NCBI GenBank assembly: GCA_949130485.1 | Contig: OX422184.1 | Coordinates: 15,350,405 to 15,414,404 of the forward strand | Reading direction: 5' to 3' | DNA: 64,000 nt | Source: Agelas oroides | Taxonomy: Eukaryota > Porifera > Demospongiae > Agelasida > Agelasidae | Part shown: positions 44,525 to 64,000 of the stretch, piece by piece | How positions within the stretch are numbered: position 1 is the stretch's first letter | Layout: every line of letters starts with the position of its first letter | Program-made: the position numbers and the translations under genes | Notes under the pieces: model-generated | Database searches by the model: none | The model's input: only the letters and a program-made list of their open reading frames with translations | Told to the model about the DNA's origin: nothing

Positions 44525-46282
44525 CATGCCAGTACCAGAAATTTTAGTAAGAGTTAAGATCAAAACATAACGGGTTTACATAGTGTGCGGGTGGGCATAT
44601 ATGGGGAGTTCCCACATGTAGTTTTATAACGTAACCTGATGGAGCTAACACGCAGTACGTGAATTTCGCAAGGAACACTACAAACGAGGCCGCTGACGGG
44701 TGTGTGCAAAACTTTGATGCAGGATGTCACGGCGCCTGGAGTGCATCAACAATTGCAGCTATGTACGTGAGTACTTTCGATTCACTACACAAGAATTTAG
44801 CATAATGGGCGGTTACTCACATGACCTCAAAAAAAAACACAAAACTGTCAAAATTGGAGGGGTGGGCGCTTGCCTGGGACAATATGGTAATTGCCGTATT
44901 CAAAATTCAAGTTCATTTATTGCCCTCTTCGGGATTGCAAGATGTACAGAAACTAACGTGGACAGCCTTCATCCAAAAAATTTAAATTTGAAGGAAATAA
45001 ATTTGACAAATGAATAGGGCTGCACCAAATTATGACAAAGGAGGGAGCAATGTAGGGATGAAATGGCATTACCCAGTCTGAAAATTCAGACTGGCTGAGC
45101 CATTTCATTGTCTAAGGTACACTACCTACCTCAGACTAGTTGCTTAAACCAAGGCTACCATTAAGACCACCTTTGCAGAGCTGATGCACTAGGACTTCGA
45201 CCAATTTTCATTGAAGACGTAATTGCCAAGGCAACAATAAAAACACAAGTTTTTAAACTGAGAACAAGCCCTTGCCAAAGCAGCACTGCCAACAAGTAGT
45301 ATTTCTTCTTCATTTTAGTTCTCTTGATAAGTTTTATTCATAAAAAAGTCATTTCATACAATCAATTTAAAGAGTCTGCAGTGCGACCACTAATACTAAA
45401 TATGTAAAGCCTGCAGGGTCTTTTTGTTTGTACTGTTCAATGCAGCCACTTACAAAGGAAAAACCTGTTACCCACAGCTCAACAATCACTTCAAGTAGAA
45501 TCTCTTGTGCTTCTCAAAATTCTGCAGCATTCTGCAGCTGCTATGCACCTGTTGAAGCGGACATCTTCATCCCTGACATTGTCTTGCTGTGATGGGAAGA
45601 TGCTTGCCACATAAAAGTGAAAGACTCTGCATGTTGCTCTTCCTCAAATGTTTTATCACTACTTCTTCCATTGACTGAAAGTGTCACTGACAAGCACAGC
45701 CCTCCTCTAACAATTGAGGTCTCAGCACTTCTTTCATCATCACCATTATTGCAGGTTTTCAGCAGACATCCCCAGCACTGTCTTTAAAGGCACTCTTCTT
45801 TTCACCCAAATAAGGAGTAAGCTTTTTACTAGCAGTGATTCCCATCTCAAGACAGAACTGCTGATCATTGCATGCAAACAGTTATAATGAAAGCAAAGAA
45901 GTCTATCAGCTTGGATTCCGGGTGGCCATCCTTCATCAATAGACAGTGGGTAAGCCAGCAACCCCGGATCCTGACCCAATACCTGACTATGTTGAAGTTC
46001 AGGGACATGATTCTTTCAGTTTTGGAAGTGTTCAATATTGTGGTGTCCATATAATTGGAGAGTTTACCAGCTTACTCTCAGCATTGGCATCCAACAATGC
46101 TGTTAAGTTATGGCCTGGAAAACTTTCGACATGGTGGTCAGAATTTTGAAGATTACCTTTAATTGACATATTTTTATTTTATTCATTCATTTTATGAGTT
46201 TAGTTTTGTAGCTAGCTGTGAATAGTGAGTGGTACCTGTATGGTAAAATACATTTGTCTATGAGCAGCAGAAAGGAGCATAG
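44525..46282. other. intergenic, no gene recognised
   Basis: Mostly unique AT-rich sequence. A hairpin-like pair surrounds 45063-45105 (AATGGCATTACCCAGTCTG-type, paired with CAGACTGG...CCATTTCATT). Open frames at 45746-46149 have no domain. A 26-bp exact match to array unit 7 lies at 45894-45919. Confidence 0.4.
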
Positions 46283-46747
46283 CTGTAAAAACAGATTGGT
46301 TGTTATAACCACAGAGTGGTTACCCTGATTTCATGGCTTATTTTGCTATCAGAGGCTAATACATTATTGTAAAGAACAGTTTCCCTGTTGTTTCCTCCTC
46401 TTTTGCTTATTCCAGAACGAGGAAAACAAGAAGAAACCTGTAGAGAGGTAGTTTCCTTGTTGTTTCCTCCTCTTTTGCTTATTCCAGAACGAGGAAAATA
46501 GCAAGAAACCTGTAGAGAGGTAGTTTCCTTCTTGTTTCCTCCTCTTTTGCTTATTCCAGAACGAGGAAAATAGCAAGAAACCTGTAGAGAGGTAGTTTCC
46601 TTCTTGTTTCCTCCTCTTTTGCTTATTCCAGAACGAGGAAAATAGCAAGGAAACTGGTTGTCTTATACAATTAGTCTCTAGCACCAGAGTAAACCATGCA
46701 ACCAGGGTAACCACTCCCTGGTTAAAACAACTAATCTGTTTTTACAG
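46283..46747. mobile_element. TIR element containing a 72-bp minisatellite
   Basis: The ends are about 45-bp inverted copies, from CTGTAAAAACAGATTGGTTG to the complementary end at 46747, with GTGGTTACCCTG at the inner side. Between them lies the minisatellite at about 46378-46655. It is a composite of inverted repeat plus tandem repeat with no transposase. Confidence 0.82.
46378..46655 (-). repeat. 72-bp minisatellite, about four copies
   Basis: The unit is TTTCCTCCTCTTTTGCTTAT followed by TCCAGAACGAGGAAAA and a GTAGAGAGGTAG segment, with period 72 bp. On the minus strand the period keeps an open frame, giving four copies of a 24-residue repeat (FSSFWNKQKRRKQ core). I regard that frame as a consequence of the period, not as a protein. 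Confidence 0.92.
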
Positions 46748-47293
46748 TACCTGCTTTTTTGAGGAGGCTGCAATGCTCTGGTTTCAAACTGAAGAGATAT
46801 TCCCTTTCATTCGGGAATGCCAACTCTACAGATGGTTGCTAGTTACACTGAGTGTTATAGCGCTAATTTGAATGCGGTAACGCAGTCGAAATATGCAGCG
46901 GAATAATGTTCTATTTCTACCCGGGACTGCAACAAATAGATAAACCAGTGATAAGGCAGTTAGTTTGGACAATGCAAATTCTTCCTTGGCCATGGGTCCC
47001 ATGTGTTTGAATCAGTACACTCGCTATTAATTGTGTGTGTGTGTACATGTGTGTGTGTGTGTACATGTGTGTGTGTGTCAGCTTTAATTTCAGTTCTTGG
47101 AGCAAGATACTTGACTAGCTACTCTTTACATCTGTGGTATCAAACTTAAACCAGTCCTCGTAGGCTAAGAGAGGGAGGTCAAAATAGCTGGCAAAACACA
47201 AGCAGTTTTATGGCTTTTACTCTTCTATATGATACGTTACTAAAAAGTTCTTTCTGTCCATATTCTTTCTCTGAAGCCAAATCTTGTATGAGT

Positions 47294-47328
<35 letters not shown>

Positions 47329-47946
47329 CACACATGTACACACACACACACATGTACACACACACACACACACACATGTACACACACACACACTAGCTGA
47401 TCAATTGGAGTTGATTCCCTGTTCCACAATAGCCCTATTGTAGCTACATAGGTTTCCACACTATTTGTAGTAGGTTAGGTTAATGATTTGTTTATGGACA
47501 CTTCACTCTACACATAACGACTATTCTTATTGTTAAGAGCTTGATTTGTGCACCCAATTCCAATTCCTTGTGCAGGTGTGTGTGTGTGTACTTGTACTTG
47601 TCTTACAGGTACACTATAGTGAACCTCTCAAAGCTTGCTTAGTTGCAACATCTGTGCTTAGCTAATGAGCTGGATTTGATCTTCTGTCAGTCCACAATTG
47701 CCCAATTGTAGCTAAGTATCTGCAGTAGGTTAGCTTAATGATTTGTTTATGGACAGGACAAACTGGTTTGTCAGCCTGCATTCAAGTCACCATTTTCTTT
47801 CCACTTGGGGTGTGGTTAGCCTTTACGGTAAATATATACATTTTGTGTCGTATAGCTAGAATGTAGAGCAACACTGGCACAGGGGTTTGGGAGGATCCAG
47901 AACTATGGAATGAGAGTGATCACATTAGGTGTAATAGTAGGTAAAA
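46748..47946. repeat. intergenic with (CA)n/(GT)n microsatellites
   Basis: No gene seen. GT-rich tracts lie at 47032-47078 and CA-rich tracts at 47296-47392, both broken by CATGTACA steps. Bases 47405-47500 and 47680-47750 share a decayed repeat (CCCAATTGTAGCTA..., GATTTGTTTATGGACA). Confidence 0.5.
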
Positions 47947-50200
47947 TTAGCCTAGTAAATAGGGTAGCTTGATTTTCTGCTGATTACATGCATGCCATAG
48001 TTCTAGCCATACGACACAGCAGTAATCCATATGCAGGAGCACTAAGGCATTTAGAGGGTTTTCCTCGTATTTGTTGGAAGGAACTGGCTGATTCTCTGCA
48101 GCTGTGACAACCCAATCAAGCATTCCTTTTGTACTTCCTGTTCTCCACTTCAAGTCCTCGTCCACAACTACTATTACTTCACTTTGCGTTTCGACCTTAT
48201 GCATTCTCCACGATGAACGATTGAAGAATGTACTCCTCAACCTTTTGCCTACATCTGTGATTCGGAACCATGCATCAGTTGTGTTTTGGCTGCAACCATC
48301 TTTAGTTTGTTCTGTTCAATCCACACTGCAATTGCTTCCAACTCCCTTTCCAATACTTGCTTTACTTGCATGTGGAGGATTCCTATGCGAGAAGTATATC
48401 ATCAAGACATCTGCATTCAGGTTCACTGTACACCTGTTCAGTACACCTGGCAGGTCATTCGCAAATATCATAAAGAGTAGTGGGCCTAGTAGAGACCCCT
48501 GTGGAACCCCCAGTTCAATGTCCATCCATGAGGATTTCACGCCATTTATTATTATGACTTGCTGTCTTCGTCCAGACAAGTATATTCTCTAAACCACTCC
48601 ATTTCTCCTCCTTTTACACCATAAGCTTCCAGCTTTTCTAAAAGACGCTGATGGTCAACAGAGTCATAGGCCTTACTGAGGTCTATCATGATGGTACCAG
48701 TGATTTCATCTTTGTCCAGTGCTCTCCTCCAGTCATCACCTGATCTGATGGTACTGTGCTTGGGCTGGAAACCTGACTGTGCTGCATGTAGCTAATCATG
48801 CATGGGTTTGTCTCTATGTTATCATGCAGCTGTGTGTGTACCACTGCCTCAAATACCTTCATTTTGCAACGACTGGTAGCACTGAGACAGGTCTGTAACT
48901 TTCCAATAACTCCTTCTCCCCGTTCTTTGGGACTGGTGTCACACATGCAGCATTCCATTCACTGGGTATCCTTCCCTTCTCAAGGCTGTAATTGAACAGA
49001 TTTGTCAAACTCTCACCTATTACAGGGGTAGTCATTTTTAGAAGTTTAGCAGATAGCTATGTTGTGTGTACCTGTGGCTTTCTTGATGTTCAGTTTGCCA
49101 AGGTAATTCAACACCGTGCCCTTGTCAATTCTTGGGAAGTGAAACAAAGTCTGTACATTGGGTAGACAGGAAATTGAATGTTGCTATTATTTAAAACAGT
49201 TTCAAAAGTAGGTATTAAATTCCTCTGCTGTCACTGCTTGTTATTTTACAGCATTATTTTCTAATTACTTACGACCCAAGGCACTGTTAATTGCATTCCA
49301 CATTTTACTGGCCTGCTGCTTTCCTGCAAACATTTTCAGAATATTCAGCTTTTGAAAGTTCGAGTTGTTTCCTCACTGTCTTCATGCTGTCTTCAAGTTT
49401 TGTTATGCAAGTAATTCCGACATTTCATCAGTCTTCTGACCTCTTCATGGATGTGAGTCCTGTCTCACTCGGACCTTCATTAGTGGTGCATGTTTGTTGT
49501 TGACCACTGACGTAAACATTGCCTTCCAATACTCATTTATCACCTACCGTGTCACCAGACAAGGTCAAGAAGGTGGGATGTGTACCACTTATACAGACAG
49601 TGACCATATGATGATCTATGGGGTAGTATAGTGATGAGCTGAAAGCAGTTCAACAGGTCAATATCAGAAACGGTAAGAGGTGTAACAAGGAAAGCTTGCT
49701 TTCCGATTTATATGATGCACCGTGGCAGGTAATGGATACTTCTTGCGGGTGTGACACCAGCAGCATATCAATCGTGAGTGGTTGGTACAAGCATTAGGTT
49801 GTTTACAAGCTGTTTGAGGTTACACTCTTCTATAAATGCCAACAACTCCATTGTACATCTGTTTGAACAGAACCACATGTTGCAGTTGAGGTCTCCCACC
49901 TCTTTACCTTCCTAGACCACATCTTCCATCATTCCACACACTCCTTCCATAACCAAGCATCCTGATACATCGTGCACAAGAGAACATTTGACTTCTTGAC
50001 TTTAATCTCAACCCAAAGTGCTTCAACATCTTCCGATTCAAGATCCCTCCGTCTCCATCATCTCAGCACATCCAGCACATACACCATTACACCCCCACCT
50101 CTACCTTTCTTGTCTCTCCTGAAGATTGTGTGGTTGCTCATTTGCACTTCATCGTCACTCACAGTGTAGTGGAGAAGACCAGTAAACACTGGTCTGCATG
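47947..50200 (-). pseudogene. CR1/jockey-type LINE, endonuclease and RT, degraded
   Basis: Read on the minus strand from right to left, the endonuclease part appears at about 50170-49920 (SNHTIFRRDKKGRGGGVMVY then LESEDVEALWVEIK). The reverse transcriptase part includes KVFEAVVHTQLHDNIETN (about 48870), [19 protein letters not shown] and [20 protein letters not shown] (48579-48430), and a C-terminal piece LLHMDYCCVVWLE (about 48030). The YADD catalytic position reads NADV, so the active site is lost, and there are several frameshifts. Confidence 0.85.
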
Positions 50201-50329
50201 CTTTACGTGGACATTAGAATAGCTTTCTCCCACCAGGATCTGTTGTTGGTGCTACAATGGTATACTTCCAGCAATAGCAAAGATCATACAGTCATTGCAT
50301 GATGTAATAAAGGTGTGCAGAGGTTGATG

Positions 50330-50585
50330 TTAACAGAAATGTAATCCTCGAAAGAGAAGTCCAGAATGGCTTATGTCAGGGACAGCTAATGCTCCCACTC
50401 TCTTCAATCTGTACTTCAGCTTGGCCAATGAGAGCTGACAACAGTACTACCAACCCTTTGAGGTGCACATGTTGTACAAATATACATAGTGGCAGTAGTG
50501 ACGAACAAGAAGACCATCGACAATGACAGTGATTGGACTTGTCTTGGCTGATGACTACAGCTGCAGTGTGTACTACCATGCACAG
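50330..50585 (+). pseudogene. second LINE RT fragment, opposite strand
   Basis: Plus-strand segments in shifting frames resemble the LINE motif around N-G-x-x-QG-x-x-x-x-P-x-LFNLY, the -LYKYT- segment and the F/LADD catalytic motif (MTVIGLVLADDYSCSVYYH near 50520-50575). It differs from the minus-strand LINE next to it. The fragment is too short to be active. Confidence 0.55.
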
Positions 50586-51590
50586 AAAGCATATAGAGTG
50601 AGCAGCTTGATAAAGTAATCATCAACTTGAAAATGCTTTGTACAATAAATTATTACTAGTGTGCCCATGTACTCTGTAAGAACCATCATGTTCAGTTTCC
50701 TCCACCTTTTAACTATAAGTCAGTAGCAGTAGCTTATTATGTTTCTTGCCTCATGTTATGATGTGAAATAGAATAAGGAAGTGAAAAGGCTGGCAGTTGC
50801 TGGAAATCGAACCTGCCTTGTGCAGCCAGTACTCTGCCACCAAGATGCAACAACCTGACAACCACCAACCCTCACAATCCTCTGTGTGTACTGCACAGGT
50901 GGTACTGAAACCAACCCTCACAATCCTCTGTGTGTACTGCACAGGTGGTACTGATTGAAAACCAACCCTCACAATCCACTGTGTGTACTTCACAGGTGGT
51001 ACTGATTGAAATGCCTCAGTCACTCACCCGCTCGTGAGAACTTTCCAGTCTACCCCTAACAGAATTCCGACCGCAAATGCTGAGTAGCTGCTGGGTGTAA
51101 TTTCAGTACCACCATAGAGGCTCGTTATTAAAGCATGTATACTGGTAGTACCATATTCTCCCGAAAGTACACCCATGCATGGGCAATGAACTTACCCAAA
51201 GAGGGGAGTGGGTGTATTTTCGAGTTAGATATTACTCTCAAAAATACACCCATCTCACACATAGTTAGTCTAGCCCTATAGATGTATGTATACTGTGATT
51301 TTGCAATGCTTCTCTTGCTTGTCATGTCCTTGCTTATGCAATAACAGTATATGGTGCCTGCCTTCATTTGTTAGTCCCTCCTCTTGCACAGTGCTGCTTC
51401 TTTGGTGCTTCTTCAGTTCTTCTTGCCTAACATAACTGCATGTTCTACAGCACAAGTAGGTGGGCATACTTTTGAGAGAAAAGCATACTTGCAATAAGCA
51501 ACTTCATACAAAAAAGGGGGTGGGCTTATTTTCAAGTGCCATAGATACAGTCAGGCTGCAGTGTTACACACAATATTGTAGTATAACATA
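50586..51590. repeat. intergenic, tandem repeat and decayed inverted repeats
   Basis: A 47-51 bp unit starting CCAACCCTCACAATCC is repeated three times at about 50864-51010. Bases about 51149-51545 carry several forms of a TTTTCGAG/TACACCCA-type motif in both orientations (CGAAAGTACACCCA at 51162, AAAATACACCCAT at 51239, GGGTGGGCTTATTTTC at 51518), probably a decayed inverted-repeat element. Confidence 0.55.
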
Positions 51591-52625
51591 ATAATGTTCG
51601 GAATAGGATGAACAAGCATACTATTATTGTAGTGTGGATCATGGCCGAAGTGAATGATACATTCAGTGTCAGTTATGTTACAGAAATTTATGTAGTTCAT
51701 ACATGTTCCAAACATACATGTTCCTAACAAAATGAAGCACTCAGTAATATCAAGTGCACAAACATGGGCATGCAAGGTCATGTGAAGCACTCAGTAAGCA
51801 GGGTCATTGTAAAAGCTGGACTCTGCATGGACTCTGGACTGGACTCGTGGACTGGATTATGGACTGAGGCGCTTGATGTTACCTGATGCCGACTAAGTGG
51901 CTAAAATTGTTATTTAAAGTGCCCTGGGCCTTGGCAAAGACATCTTAGACCATGTGACAATATATATGCATGCAGCAAGAGTAGCTGTAAATGTGGATCA
52001 ACATTGCAAGGTTCAGTCCAAATATTGGTCCATAGTCCAGTCCAGAGTCCAGCTTTTACAATGACCCGTCAGTAGCCACAATACAGAATATTATAGTATA
52101 ATTATGCATGCGCACGTTCCAATAGGTTATATGGATCATGTGCAAGTTCATGTTCCAAGCACTGATCAGTAATATATGCTAATTGACAAGTGAACTATGT
52201 ACTAAACCACACAAGTGTACGCATAGCTACACATACTTCCTATATCAAGTGCACAAGCATGTATACATAATATATGATCATGATATTAACAGTGATATTT
52301 GCACATGCACCATGCATGTTTTCTATGGGTATGGGCATGCAAGCTCATGTGCACCTGGATTAGGTATTGTGCATAACACTGTTTTAGCATCACATGTTCC
52401 AATAGGATGAAAAAGTATTATATGGGTCATGTGCACGGTTGTATGGCCCGAGTGAATGACATCAAATTCAGTTTACAGAAAATTTAACTAGTACGACAAA
52501 TTCAGGCAAGTTTCAAACAAGATGAAGCGTTCAGTAATACAAATTGACGAGTGAGCTATGTACTAAACTACACAAGTGTACACATAGCTCTAGTAGCTAC
52601 AACTACTTCCTATCAAGTGTACAAC
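51591..52625. repeat. three degenerate copies of a roughly 300-bp repeat
   Basis: A recurring order of motifs (ATGTTC-CAATAGGATGAA, GTGTGGATCATGG or GGGTCATGTGC, AAATTTATGTAG or AAATTTAACTAG, ATGAAGC-x-TCAGTAATA, then GTACTAAACYACACAAGTGT and ACTTCCTAT-CAAGTG) can be followed starting near 51594, 52118 and 52393. Divergence is high, so this is an old tandem duplication. A miniature element at 51801-52067 separates the first two. Confidence 0.55.
51801..52067. mobile_element. 267-bp TIR miniature element
   Basis: Begins GGGTCATTGTAAAAGCTGGA and ends with the exact complement, the terminal match running about 25 bp to GGACTC. Inside the left end GGACT is repeated several times. The first eight bases GGGTCATT are the same as in the 2.3-kb foldback family. 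Confidence 0.88.
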
Positions 52626-52971
52626 AAACTTAAAGAGATACTTGGTTACAACTCACAAAGTGTAGGAAGAGTGATTATGCACAGTGTGAATTACTTGTAA
52701 GTGAACACCATTAACAACTGAAGTGAATAAAATTCATCGTAGGTAGTGATTAAAAACTGCAGCAAATAAAAATCTGGGATGTGATTCGTCATCAGAAAGA
52801 CTAATAAACTACAAATACTACAAAATGCCATACAAAAAAGGGTCTCATTAAAATTTAGTTAGTGGTTGTGCTTGTCAAGATTCGCTGTTATGTCGGATGA
52901 TGTACTCTTTGAAAACCATGATTTTGTGTTGGAATTGATTAACTACTCATCTTCTATGTGTGCACTAATGG

Positions 52972-63170
<10,199 letters not shown>

Positions 63171-63202
<32 letters not shown>
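63171..63202. repeat. (GT)16 microsatellite abutting an RFX acceptor
   Basis: On the gene strand this is (CA)n and its end provides the CAG acceptor of the exon beginning at 63168. Confidence 0.95.
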
Positions 63203-63204
<2 letters not shown>

Positions 63205-64000
63205 GTGATGATACACTATGTATGCATGATTATATTGATGTGTATTACACGGTAATCACCACGCAGATGAACGAACAGAGACTGCAACAATAAATGCAGC
63301 AGTTTTGGCTAAAAATCACGTTATCACATTTGATTGTACCACCATATTCAAAGCACCGTATTGCCAAACTGTTTAAGTTAAGACCAGCTCATAACACCAA
63401 CTTTGAAAATGCCATGTGTTTCATGCTAAGATCAGAGTAGATTCTCTCTCCCGGCAAAAGACACCCACACATTGCTGTCCAGTCATCCCTACCATCATTC
63501 TATATTCATACGTGGACTTAAAAGGTTCACAGTTGTTACAAGCAATAGACAATTAACTACCACAAGTGCTCAACACCACTTGTATTTGTAGCATCAGGAA
63601 AATGTTGGCCCAGGGCTTCACTCCAGTGTGACCAAGCTTTATACACAGGGTCATGCACTGCTGGGAAGGTCAAGTTCCAGTAATGTCGGCTATAATATTC
63701 TCAGATGTAATCAACCAGTATTGCTCCTAACTCAATACCCGACAGTGATACTTGTCCCTCATTTTCATATTTTGGGTGACTTTTTGCTATTGGCATGCAG
63801 TGATCTTAGCACTATTGTGTATCTTTGCAGAAACAAACACGAGATGGAGTGAGTTTGTGCGTCGGGAGGCGTATCGCTGGAAGGAGATGGTCAAGTTCCA
63901 GTAATGTCGGATATAATAATCGCAGATGTAATCAACCAGTATTGCCTGTGCCTGCATGACAGAAATCAATCGGTTGCATATTTTGCTTGCCACACATTGT
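63203..64000. other. sequence upstream of the traced RFX exons
   Basis: Likely an RFX intron. A direct repeat of about 57 bp (GGTCAAGTTCCAGTAATGTC, then CAGATGTAATCAACCAGTAT) occurs at 63668-63724 and 63888-63946. Open frames overlapping it on both strands do not match the RFX linker, so I do not call an exon. Confidence 0.4.

Noticed and set aside
48316-48579. Active reverse transcriptase gene
   Set aside because: The catalytic YADD position is altered and the element has several frameshifts, so it is a dead LINE.
50790-50860. tRNA gene or tRNA-derived SINE (minus strand, GGTTCGATTTCC box-B-like motif)
   Set aside because: There is a plausible box B and a weak box A, but no cloverleaf can be completed and no second copy is seen in the window.

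Overview
This window is animal genomic DNA. It is gene-poor and very rich in transposons, and it holds large parts of two multi-exon genes, both on the minus strand. Short introns near 60-150 nt with GT-AG borders, a two-pore channel gene, an RFX transcription factor gene, a HIRAN-type captured gene fragment and LINE/hAT/MULE-like repeats point to an early-branching marine metazoan. A sponge is my best guess, but that placement is an inference.

Left part (1-33.7 kb). The first 309 bases carry the 3' end of an unrecognised plus-strand reading frame. From 33684 down to 4964 lies a two-pore channel gene (TPCN1-like, minus strand). I could trace 25 phase-consistent exons covering S1 of domain I through both pores to a lineage-specific C-terminus. 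N-terminal exon(s) and one very small exon between 28429 and 27262 were not found. Many introns are about 60-90 nt, while the largest are swollen by identifiable transposons: a foldback element (30.8-33.2 kb), a short repeat element (27.48-27.99 kb), a seven-unit tandem array of TTAA-flanked inverted-repeat elements (13581-23643), a hAT-like element containing another hAT-like element (10435-13302), and another foldback element (6797-9152).

The tandem array is the most unusual structure. Seven copies of a 1021-bp element share single TTAA sites head to tail. Two units (2 and 5) carry an exactly inverted 178-bp core, which suggests a three-unit higher-order repeat. Unit 1 is interrupted by a TA-flanked miniature element that captured a HIRAN-domain gene fragment. 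Unit 5 is interrupted by a 2.34-kb foldback element flanked by GTAT.

Middle part (33.7-52.9 kb). I see no convincing host gene here. It holds LINE remnants on both strands, MULE-like miniature elements with 9-bp target duplications, hAT-like miniature elements with 8-bp duplications, minisatellites and inverted repeats.

Right part (52972-64000). The 3' half of an RFX-family transcription factor gene (RFX4/6-like) is on the minus strand: nine exons covering the conserved region after the DNA-binding domain, the dimerisation region and a Ser/Pro/Thr-rich C-terminus. The DNA-binding domain lies beyond the right edge or in exons I could not find. Several of its 3' splice sites are formed directly by the end of a (CA)n microsatellite.
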